This document shows positions 1 to 5,612 of a stretch of 5,987 nt of DNA, one piece after another (position 1 is the stretch's first letter; the number at the start of each line of letters is the position of its first letter). The stretch covers positions 1 to 5,987 of the forward strand of contig USCM01000128.1 of assembly GCA_900553155.1 (NCBI GenBank), in the 5' to 3' direction. The notes below the pieces were generated by a model. That model did no database searches and was not told the origin of the DNA. It saw only the letters and a list, made by a program, of their open reading frames with translations. This DNA comes from an uncultured Prevotella sp. (GTDB lineage Bacteria; Bacteroidota; Bacteroidia; Bacteroidales; Bacteroidaceae). A program made the position numbers and the translations under genes.

Positions 1-65
1 ATAAGAAGGACGTCGTCGTAAGTGAGACCGTCCATTACAATTTTATCTGCAACAAATGATGACAT
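1..65 (-). CDS. guaB: IMP dehydrogenase, N-terminal fragment (runs off the left edge)
   Basis: Only the first 21 codons are inside the window. Reading leftward from the ATG at 65-63, the peptide is MSSFVADKIVMDGLTYDDVL followed by Leu. This closely matches the conserved start of bacterial IMP dehydrogenase, in which an 'ADKI...GLTFDDVLL' segment precedes the first strand of the barrel. The enzyme oxidises IMP to XMP with NAD+, the committed step of GMP synthesis, in the cytoplasm. The Cys-loop active site, the CBS domains and the rest of the barrel lie outside the window and cannot be checked. The gene lies on the same strand as the two kinase-type genes, 112 bp beyond the stop of the nearer one, and a candidate promoter sits between them, so it is probably transcribed separately. 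The call rests on a short but very characteristic stretch. Confidence 0.82.
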   Translation of the reverse strand, partial: MSSFVADKIVMDGLTYDDVLL

Positions 66-88
66 ATAACTTAAAAATTTATTGCGTG

Positions 89-121
89 CAAATTTAGCAA
101 TAAAAATCCAATCGGGCGCAA
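89..121 (-). promoter_or_regulatory. Candidate guaB promoter (Bacteroidetes type)
   Basis: On the minus strand TAAATTTG (96-89) fits the Bacteroidetes -7 consensus TAnnTTTG. A weak -33 element, TTGC (121-118), lies 21 bp upstream; consensus is TTTG. Transcription would start near 82-84, giving a leader of about 18-20 nt before the guaB ATG. The -7 box is convincing, but the -33 box is poor. A one-mismatch -7 copy, TAAATTTT at 81-74, is too close to the ATG to be preferred. Confidence 0.5.
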
Positions 122-170
122 TTTGCTAAGACTTTATTTGTATGATTAATGCAAATTAACGTCATTAGCG

Positions 171-198
171 CCGCTCGTCAGCCGCGACTGACGAGCGG
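171..198 (-). terminator. 11-bp perfect hairpin overlapping the stop codon of the kinase gene
   Basis: Bases 171-181 (CCGCTCGTCAG) pair perfectly with 188-198 (CTGACGAGCGG) around a 6-nt loop. On the minus strand this GC-rich hairpin includes the last codons and the TGA stop (180-178) of the 728-aa kinase. No run of T follows directly on the minus strand, so it is not a textbook intrinsic terminator. It could be a weak or factor-assisted terminator, or a structure protecting the 3' end of the kinase mRNA. The hairpin is certain from sequence; the role is inferred from its position at the operon end, upstream of the guaB promoter. Confidence 0.55.
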
Positions 199-2364
199 AA
201 GGGTGAGCACAAAGCGTGCCCCATCTGTATATTCGGGGTCTATCTCTACGGTTCCGCCGAGCTTTTGGGCTATCATACGGCAGATGTCAAGACCAAGACC
301 CACGCCTTGCTTGAAGGTGTCGAGCTTGGAGAAACGCTCGAAGATGTACCGCTGCTTGTCCAACGGCACGCCTATACCGGTATCGGTAACGCTGAAGGTG
401 AGCTTCTTGGCGTTGCCGTTGGCTGAACAACTTAGCACGACACTGCCTTGGGTGGTATTCTTCAAGGCATTGGTCAGAAGGTTGTAAAGCACCTGGCACA
501 CGCGGTCGGCATCGGTTGGAAGGCTGAACGAGTCGGGCAAGGCGGTCTCGAAGAGCAGGCTCACATCCTTGGGCTTGAGATGGCTGGCGGCACATAGCGC
601 ACGGTGGCACATCTCGTTTATGGGTACATCGGTGTTCTTGAAAACGTATTTGCCGCTTTCAATACTTGTAAGGCCGAGTATATCGTTGACAAGACAGTTG
701 AGCACTTCGGTGTTTTTGCTCATTATCTTGGTCATGTTAAGACGCTCTTCGGGTGAGAGCGAGTCGTCGCCGTCGACAAGCACCTGCGAGAATCCGACGA
801 TAGCGTTGAGAGGGGTGCGTATCTCGTGGCTCATATTCTGCATAAACTCGGTCTTCTTGCGGTCGGCCTCCATTGCCTCGGAGGTAGCAACACTAAGACG
901 CTGGTGGGTATGGCGCAAGTTGATGTTGGTGCGCTTGAGCTTCTTGGCTATCCTGTTGTCGTGGATAAGGTACAGCATAAAGAAACTGGTAACTACCAAT
1001 ATGGCACCAAGAGTCATAAAGAAGCGCAGGCGGTCGGACTCTGCCTTTTGCTGACTGGCCTCGCGCAGGAGGCGCTGTGTGGCAAGCGAGTCGGACAACT
1101 GGCGCGCAAGCAGGCGCTGGTTGTTGTAGGTAAGGCGCTGCGACTCGGCGGCTGTATTGGCTATGAGCTGCGAGTCGCGGGAGAGATGAAGCTCGAGTTG
1201 GGTCTTTGTTAGCTCCAAATTAAGGCGTGTCAGCTCAAGACGCGAGTTCTCGTTGGCGGCACGGCGACGTTCAAGCTCGGCGAGGTTGTTGGTTACGGCA
1301 CCTCCCATCTGCATAAAACCAGGGGCAAAAGCTCCGTTGCTCTCGCCATAGGCAAGGATGTTGTAGCGGCGCATGGCATCCAACACACGCGGAAAGTTCT
1401 TGATACGCTTGTTGTAAGCTACATTTATATAAGTGATGTACCCTCCGATATTTTCATGAGTAAGCATTTTGTTGACTGCAGCATAGTCGGCATCGTATAT
1501 CTTCTTCATTACCTCCACGCAGTTTGCCATATGAGGCGATACACCTAAAGCAACATTGGTATGCGACTTATAGGCATTGTATGCCGTGATAAATTCGGCA
1601 TCTCGGTCGAGCATAAAGAGGGCTAAGGCCTTTATGCACTGTAGTCCGCCAATGCTAACTTCCGACTTTGACATAGCCAAACCGAGGTTAGCCATTTCAA
1701 GAGTCTTCTCGAAGTTGACGGCAATAAAATAACACTCGGCTATGCGTTTGTAGTCGATGCCTATATCATGAAAACGTGACGGATACTTCTTGTTAAGTTC
1801 AAGAGCCTGTTTGTAGGCGTCAATAGCTTGCACCAGCTGCATGCACGAGCGGTGCATATTGCCGAGAGACACCAGTCCGATCATTATGCCGTACAGATGA
1901 TTGTACTTCTTGGCATAATCGAGCATCTTGGTTTGATAGTCGATAGCCGCCGCATAATTGGCAGAAGAATTGACAAGGAATGTTGTACGTAACGACACTC
2001 CGGTGTAGAAATGCTCTATCCTGTTGTGCTCCTTGGCATAGAGCATATAGGGCCTAAGGGCACGGTCGACGGCTGCAAGGTCGTGAGAATGGAAACAATA
2101 ATGCTTAACGGGCACAAGCAACTGGCTAAGCTTAGCGTCTACGGCTGTAACGGGGGCTTTGTCGACAAGCGGCACATTATAGGGGATGACATAGGCTGGG
2201 ATGGTATCAAGGGAGTATATATGTTTGGGAGTATGTACGAAATTATTGGATGCGACACAAGATATGGCATGCTGGATACGTGCAGCCACTGGAGAAGTGG
2301 TAGCTATAAAGATTATTATTGCCACAAAGAGTGTTGTCAATTTATGTCGCATCTTATTGCTCAT
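178..2364 (-). CDS. TPR-containing membrane sensor histidine kinase (complete, catalytically intact)
   Basis: This 728-residue protein is a transmembrane sensor kinase. A basic N-terminus and hydrophobic stretch (about residues 9-24) form a signal peptide with likely cleavage near Ala27-Ala28. A helical, TPR-like periplasmic region follows (about 93-330; clearest units near 152-190 and 197-232), then a long coiled coil (about 361-445). One membrane segment (about 447-467) leads to the cytoplasmic kinase. The DHp domain carries MSHEIRTPL with phospho-accepting His513 and the usual ExxT (514-517). The ATPase domain has the N box (NLLTNALKN, Asn632), G1 (DTGIG, 661-665), F box (FERF, 675-678) and G2 (GVGLG, 687-691), so it should autophosphorylate. 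There is no receiver domain or DNA-binding output, and no response regulator nearby, so its partner and signal are unknown. It is second in an operon, 14 bp after the truncated paralogue. An A-rich stretch, TATAAAAGCA, precedes the ATG; Met5 is an alternative start. The kinase assignment is firm; the TPR assignment is fairly firm. Confidence 0.93.
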   Translation of the reverse strand: MSNKMRHKLTTLFVAIIIFIATTSPVAARIQHAISCVASNNFVHTPKHIYSLDTIPAYVIPYNVPLVDKAPVTAVDAKLSQLLVPVKHYCFHSHDLAAVDRALRPYMLYAKEHNRIEHFYTGVSLRTTFLVNSSANYAAAIDYQTKMLDYAKKYNHLYGIMIGLVSLGNMHRSCMQLVQAIDAYKQALELNKKYPSRFHDIGIDYKRIAECYFIAVNFEKTLEMANLGLAMSKSEVSIGGLQCIKALALFMLDRDAEFITAYNAYKSHTNVALGVSPHMANCVEVMKKIYDADYAAVNKMLTHENIGGYITYINVAYNKRIKNFPRVLDAMRRYNILAYGESNGAFAPGFMQMGGAVTNNLAELERRRAANENSRLELTRLNLELTKTQLELHLSRDSQLIANTAAESQRLTYNNQRLLARQLSDSLATQRLLREASQQKAESDRLRFFMTLGAILVVTSFFMLYLIHDNRIAKKLKRTNINLRHTHQRLSVATSEAMEADRKKTEFMQNMSHEIRTPLNAIVGFSQVLVDGDDSLSPEERLNMTKIMSKNTEVLNCLVNDILGLTSIESGKYVFKNTDVPINEMCHRALCAASHLKPKDVSLLFETALPDSFSLPTDADRVCQVLYNLLTNALKNTTQGSVVLSCSANGNAKKLTFSVTDTGIGVPLDKQRYIFERFSKLDTFKQGVGLGLDICRMIAQKLGGTVEIDPEYTDGARFVLTLPLVSRG

Positions 2365-2378
2365 TGCTTTTATACAGT

Positions 2379-4106
2379 TTATAAATCGCCATTGTTGGCG
2401 GCGCGTGATCTTTGTTCTGCCATATCGAGGATATCGCTTACGAGAGTTGTGAGCACCTCCGAATTGTCGACTATGCCTTGGGCTATTTCCTTCTTCTCGT
2501 CCTCATTCAGACCATTGTCGTCGCGGGTCAGCAGTCGGGAGAATCCCACTATCGCCTTGAGCGGTGTTCGTAAGTCGTCGCCCATATTCTCTAGGAACAA
2601 TGTCTTAAGACGTTCCGACTCCTGTGCTCGGTCCATTGCCACGTTAAGCTCGTTGATGCTCTTGTCGAGCTTGGCGTTGGCATGGTTTAGGCGCTTTACA
2701 AGGAAGCGCTTGCGCAATACGTGCATTGTGGTGAGAAGCATCAATACAAGGGCTACGGCTATAATAAGGAATTGGGTAAAGTGCTCTATACGCAACTGGC
2801 GCTCTCTTGCCTGGCTCAACAAACGCTGCGAGGCAATAGAGTCGGATAGCTGCTTGTTGCGCAGCTGCTGGTGGTTATAGCGCAACTGGTTGTGCTCTCT
2901 TTCTATCTTTGCAAGGCGTGCTGCCTCACGCGTACGGTTGAGCTCGAGCGACGAGTTGTTGAGCGTCATCTGGGCATTGGTTAGCTGTAGCTGCATATTG
3001 CGCTCTATCATTTGCTCGCGTTCGGCCTCAAGACGCTGGTCGCGGAAAATGCGGTCGCGGCTGGAGGTGTCGTGTTTGAATACTTCATCGCTAAAATTGA
3101 AACGCGATGTTATCACCTTCTTCATATACTCTATGCTCTTGGCATAGTTGCCCTTAAACTTGTAGTAGGCAGAATAGAGACGACAATGTTCGGAAGGTGA
3201 GATATCGGCTAAGCCGTCTATTATCTTTACGGCATCATCGTCGCGGTGCTCGTATATCGCGCTGCAAGCGGCAAACGCATGGTTTATGATGTTGTAACCA
3301 TTGTCGAGGGGCAGTTTGTTGTTCTTTAAGTATTGGCAACGGTCGGCAAACTCGGCATAACGGCCAAGCATAAAGAGACCATAAGTCTCGTAAATGGCAA
3401 CGTTGTTGCGGTCGGCTTGGCTGACACAATAGCTGCGAGCCTCCTCTGCCGCACTAACGACACCTTCGTAGTTGCACTCCAAACGATAGCAGTCGGCAAT
3501 GGCAAGCATCTCTCTGGATATGTTACGAGTATAACCATACTTCTTGTACAAGTCGATGGTTTGCTTATAAGATGCTATGGCCTGCGGCAACTCGCCACGC
3601 GAATGTTGTATAACACCAGTCATACGGTGCAGCATACATATTCCATAGTGGTTATTTCTGCTCTCGGCTATTTTGGTCTGCTCTTGAAGATAGAGGAATC
3701 CCTCAAGGTAGCGCTTCTCTCGGGTATAATAAAATGTCTTCATGGATACGGCATAATAGTAGAATCGGTTCATTCCGTAAGACTGGACTTTGTCCATATA
3801 TGCCTGCAAAGATTGGTCGAAACGGCTGAAGTTGTTGGGCTTATAATACTCGTGCAAGAACTTTACCTGCAACGCAAAACACTCGCCATAACGGTCGCCA
3901 ATGGCTATTGACGCCTGGCACAGACTGTCGGCAAGAGGCAGCGAGGCAGCATCCTTGCGCATATTGTAAGCCTTGACATAAAGGGGATAGAGCTTGTCGT
4001 TAATCTTCTGCGGATTGTTTTGGGCACAAACAGAACACACCATGCCGAGAAATGTCAGCACGACGAATATGTGTTTCCATCTTGTCTTCAACAATGCCAG
4101 ATTCAT
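2379..4106 (-). CDS. TPR membrane protein with a degenerate histidine-kinase DHp domain (pseudokinase; no ATPase domain)
   Basis: This 575-residue paralogue of the downstream kinase keeps its whole front part. It has a signal peptide (hydrophobic 13-23, likely cleavage after Ala28, VCA|QN), TPR-like periplasmic helices (about 40-330; clearest at 151-191, 193-226 and 305-332), a coiled coil (about 353-440), one membrane segment (about 443-463) and a linker into a DHp-like helical hairpin (about 491-526 and 535-564). The H box reads ENMGDDLRTPL, so Asp510 (codon GAC) stands where the phospho-accepting His should be, although the following acidic-xx-Thr (Asp511-Thr514) is kept. The protein ends about 12 residues after the second DHp helix, and the N, G1, F and G2 boxes are absent. 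It therefore cannot autophosphorylate alone. The frame is open throughout and ends 14 bp before the next start, so it looks like a maintained protein rather than decaying debris. As first gene of the operon it may be a co-sensor or heterodimer partner of the active kinase; that role is inference. Confidence 0.88.
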   Translation of the reverse strand: MNLALLKTRWKHIFVVLTFLGMVCSVCAQNNPQKINDKLYPLYVKAYNMRKDAASLPLADSLCQASIAIGDRYGECFALQVKFLHEYYKPNNFSRFDQSLQAYMDKVQSYGMNRFYYYAVSMKTFYYTREKRYLEGFLYLQEQTKIAESRNNHYGICMLHRMTGVIQHSRGELPQAIASYKQTIDLYKKYGYTRNISREMLAIADCYRLECNYEGVVSAAEEARSYCVSQADRNNVAIYETYGLFMLGRYAEFADRCQYLKNNKLPLDNGYNIINHAFAACSAIYEHRDDDAVKIIDGLADISPSEHCRLYSAYYKFKGNYAKSIEYMKKVITSRFNFSDEVFKHDTSSRDRIFRDQRLEAEREQMIERNMQLQLTNAQMTLNNSSLELNRTREAARLAKIEREHNQLRYNHQQLRNKQLSDSIASQRLLSQARERQLRIEHFTQFLIIAVALVLMLLTTMHVLRKRFLVKRLNHANAKLDKSINELNVAMDRAQESERLKTLFLENMGDDLRTPLKAIVGFSRLLTRDDNGLNEDEKKEIAQGIVDNSEVLTTLVSDILDMAEQRSRAANNGDL

Positions 4107-4162
4107 AAGTTTGTTTTGCAGATAATTAAGAATAGCTGTATACGTACAATTTTTTTAAGTTG

Positions 4163-4193
4163 CAAAGGTACTCATTATTAATAGACGCACAAA
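4163..4193 (-). promoter_or_regulatory. Promoter of the kinase-type operon
   Basis: On the minus strand TTTG (4193-4190), a 19-bp spacer and TACCTTTG (4170-4163) match the Bacteroidetes housekeeping promoter TTTG-N19-21-TAnnTTTG exactly. The start site would fall near 4156-4158, giving a leader of about 50 nt. The leader ends in an A-rich stretch (GCAAAACAAACTT) directly before the ATG at 4106, with no recognisable Shine-Dalgarno. The promoter most likely drives both kinase-type genes, because no similar element fits in the 14-bp gap between them. Confidence 0.75.
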
Positions 4194-4255
4194 ATTTATA
4201 GGCACAAAAAGCCTTAACAGCAAATGAGTTGATTGCAAGTTATAGGCGCTTTTTC

Positions 4256-4286
4256 TTTGATATTCACACTATTTGCAGTACCTTTG
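4256..4286 (+). promoter_or_regulatory. trpS promoter
   Basis: TTTG (4256-4259), a 19-bp spacer and TACCTTTG (4279-4286) match the Bacteroidetes promoter consensus perfectly. The core AGTACCTTTGCA is identical over 12 bp to the divergent kinase-operon promoter. The expected start site is near 4291-4293, leaving a leader of about 55 nt before the trpS ATG. Confidence 0.75.
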
Positions 4287-4294
4287 CAGTAAAT

Positions 4295-4318
4295 AGCGAA
4301 CAAGGCTCCTTGTTTGCT
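4295..4318 (+). promoter_or_regulatory. 10-bp hairpin at the 5' end of the trpS leader
   Basis: Bases 4295-4304 (AGCGAACAAG) pair with 4309-4318 (CTTGTTTGCT) around a GCTC tetraloop, with a single G-U pair. It would lie within a few nucleotides of the predicted transcript start. It is followed by an unstructured A-rich stretch (AAACTTAAAAATAAAAT) up to the ATG at 4348. The pairing is seen directly. Its role may be mRNA 5'-end protection or control of translation; neither is shown. No T follows the stem as in a terminator, and no tryptophan leader peptide is visible. Confidence 0.5.
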
Positions 4319-4347
4319 CTAACAACTTGTAAACTTAAAAATAAAAT

Positions 4348-5436
4348 ATGGGAAAAGTTATTCTTACGGGCGACCGTCCAACCGGTAAGCTCCACTTGGG
4401 CCACTATGTTGGCTCACTGCGCCGCCGCGTCGAACTGCAGAACGCTGGCGACTTCGACCGCATGTTTGTATTTATGGCTGACGTTCAGGCTCTGACAGAT
4501 AATGCAGACAATCCTGAGAAGATTCGCCAAAACATCATCGAGGTAGCTCTCGACTATCTCTCGGCTGGTCTTGACCCTGCCAAGTGTACGCTGTTTATAC
4601 AGAGCCAGATTCCGGAACTTGCCGAACTTACAACATATCTGATGAACCTCATCACGGTATCGCGTGTTCAGCGCAACCCTACAGTGAAGACCGAAATCAA
4701 GATGCGCAACTTCGAGGCTAATATTCCTCTCGGCTTCTTCTGCTATCCTGTAAGCCAAGCTGCCGACATCACTCTGTTCAAGGCTACCACAGTGCCTGCC
4801 GGCGAGGACCAGGAACCGATGATTGAGGTAACTCGTGAGCTTGTTCGCCGCTTCAACCAGACTTACGGCGAGGTTCTTGTTGAACCGGAGATTATGCTTC
4901 CGGAGATTGCAACAGCGCGTCGTCTGCCAGGAACCGACGGCAAGGAGAAGATGTCTAAGTCGCTTGGCAACTGCATCTATCTTTCCGACTCGGCTGCCGA
5001 TGTATGGAAGAAGGTTAAGAAGATGTCTAATGGTGCTCCACGCATGAGCATGGACGAGCCGGGCAATCTTGAGGGCAATGCCGTGTTTACCTATCTCGAA
5101 GCATTCAGCACACCTGACGATTTCGCTGAGTTCTGGCCTGAATACAAGACTCTCGACGAACTGAAAGAGCATTATGTACGTGGCGGTATCGGCGACGGAA
5201 CTACCAAGAAGTTCCTTAACAACGTTCTCAACAAGATGCTTGAACCTATCCGTGTGCGCCGCCATGAGTTCGAGCAGGATATCCCCGAAATCTATAACAT
5301 CCTGAAGAAGGGTACCGAGGCAGCACGCGAAACAGCAGCTCAGACAATGGACGAGGTTCGCAAGGCTATGCAGATTGACTACTTCAACGATGCTGAACTT
5401 ATCAAGCAGCAGGCTGAACGCTTCCGCGCTAAGTAA
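4348..5436 (+). CDS. trpS: Tryptophanyl-tRNA synthetase (complete)
   Basis: This 362-residue class I aminoacyl-tRNA synthetase joins tryptophan to tRNA-Trp using ATP in the cytoplasm. The start fits the family: LTGDRPTGKLHLGHYVGSL contains the HIGH-type signature HLGH (residues 16-19), and the second signature KMSKS is at 201-205. Between them are further family features: the NPTVKTEI segment (110-117), YPVSQAADI (133-141), AGEDQ (151-155; usually VGEDQ) and TREL..RFN (162-170). The length is normal for the family (roughly 330-360), and the C-terminal helical region that recognises the tRNA is complete. ATG at 4348 is the only sensible start; it follows an A-rich leader with no strong Shine-Dalgarno, as is usual in Bacteroidetes. 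It is transcribed alone, divergently from the kinase-type operon and convergently with the HAD-like gene. The layout with RPTGKLHLGH and QSQIPELAEL resembles the form shared by Bacteroidales and some Firmicutes. No frameshift or missing catalytic residue is seen. Confidence 0.97.
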   Translation: MGKVILTGDRPTGKLHLGHYVGSLRRRVELQNAGDFDRMFVFMADVQALTDNADNPEKIRQNIIEVALDYLSAGLDPAKCTLFIQSQIPELAELTTYLMNLITVSRVQRNPTVKTEIKMRNFEANIPLGFFCYPVSQAADITLFKATTVPAGEDQEPMIEVTRELVRRFNQTYGEVLVEPEIMLPEIATARRLPGTDGKEKMSKSLGNCIYLSDSAADVWKKVKKMSNGAPRMSMDEPGNLEGNAVFTYLEAFSTPDDFAEFWPEYKTLDELKEHYVRGGIGDGTTKKFLNNVLNKMLEPIRVRRHEFEQDIPEIYNILKKGTEAARETAAQTMDEVRKAMQIDYFNDAELIKQQAERFRAK

Positions 5437-5444
5437 TACGTAGA

Positions 5445-5451
5445 GCGAAGC
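5445..5451. repeat. GCGAAGC mini-hairpin, copy 1
   Basis: The 7-mer GCGAAGC lies 8 bp after the trpS stop codon. d(GCGAAGC) is known from biophysical work as an unusually stable DNA mini-hairpin with a GAA loop. A second copy occurs at 5525-5531 in the middle of the repeat array. It could be chance; the recurrence inside 90 bp is the reason to list it. Confidence 0.3.
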
Positions 5452-5469
5452 GTGTAATATATCTTATTT

Positions 5470-5554
5470 AATCGTGTAATTGACGTTAATTATTATGTTC
5501 GTATAATGAACATTAATTTTTAAGGCGAAGCCTATTAACGTCAATTACACGATT
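5470..5554. repeat. 21-bp perfect inverted repeat with nested small hairpins
   Basis: Bases 5470-5490 and 5534-5554 are exact reverse complements over 21 bp, separated by 43 bp. Inside the loop lie ATGTTC/GAACAT (5495-5500 with 5508-5513) and AGGC-GAA-GCCT (5523-5533). In RNA or as a cruciform this folds into a branched stem. It lies between the convergent 3' ends of trpS and the HAD-like gene, so it could terminate transcription from both sides, although no clear T-run accompanies it. The pairing is certain; the function is not. Confidence 0.75.
5499..5517 (+). repeat. Diverged second left-hand copy of the repeat unit
   Basis: TCGTATAATGAACATTAAT matches the first left-hand unit (5472-5490) at 15 of 19 positions in the same orientation, offset by 27 bp. 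With the three right-hand copies in the opposite orientation, this makes the block a two-plus-three inverted array. A still weaker match (13 of 19) begins at 5450. Confidence 0.5.
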
Positions 5555-5611
5555 TATACATTAACGTCAATTATACGATTTGTACATTAACGCCAATTAT
5601 ACGTATTCGTG
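5534..5611 (-). repeat. Three tandem 26-bp units, head-to-tail
   Basis: Units begin at 5534, 5560 and 5586, exactly 26 bp apart. Each starts ATTAACG(T/C)CAATTA(C/T)ACG. Units 1 and 2 differ at two positions; unit 3 is diverged in its last third. The core ATTAACGTCAAT is a near-palindrome centred on ACGT (10 of 12 bases symmetric). The block begins just past the stop codon of the HAD-like gene (minus strand). The 26-bp period with about 6 bp between cores rules out CRISPR. It could be an intergenic repeat family, a protein-binding array or remains of a small mobile element. Confidence 0.8.
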
Positions 5612-5612
5612 T

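Noticed and set aside
2365..2378. Frameshift or nonsense mutation splitting one long kinase gene into two
   Set aside because: The downstream gene begins with its own signal peptide and a complete sensor region, and the 14-bp gap holds no remnant of an ATPase domain, so these are two proteins from a duplication, not a broken single gene.
2011..2880. 289-codon open frame on the plus strand across the junction of the two kinase-type genes
   Set aside because: It is opposite two well-supported minus-strand genes, shows no family motif, and its composition reads as the complement of the TPR and coiled-coil coding sequence.
3333..3911. 192-codon plus-strand open frame inside the pseudokinase gene
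   Set aside because: Antisense shadow of the TPR region with no promoter or motif of its own.
4137..4148. TGTA-N4-TACA palindromic operator in the leader of the kinase operon
   Set aside because: It has only four symmetric bases per arm in an AT-rich stretch, which is expected by chance, and no regulator gene lies nearby to support it.
4287..4347. T-box riboswitch or tryptophan leader-peptide attenuator ahead of trpS
   Set aside because: The leader is only about 55 nt, with no T-box consensus, no Trp-codon-rich short ORF and no terminator stem with a T-run.
4414..5265. Long open frame (283 codons) antisense to trpS
   Set aside because: It lies entirely opposite an unmistakable synthetase gene, has no recognisable domain, and is explained by the codon bias of trpS leaving the opposite frame open.
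5534..5611. CRISPR array
   Set aside because: The period is 26 bp with only about 6 bp between cores, an opposite-orientation copy is present, and there are no unique spacers of 30 bp or more.
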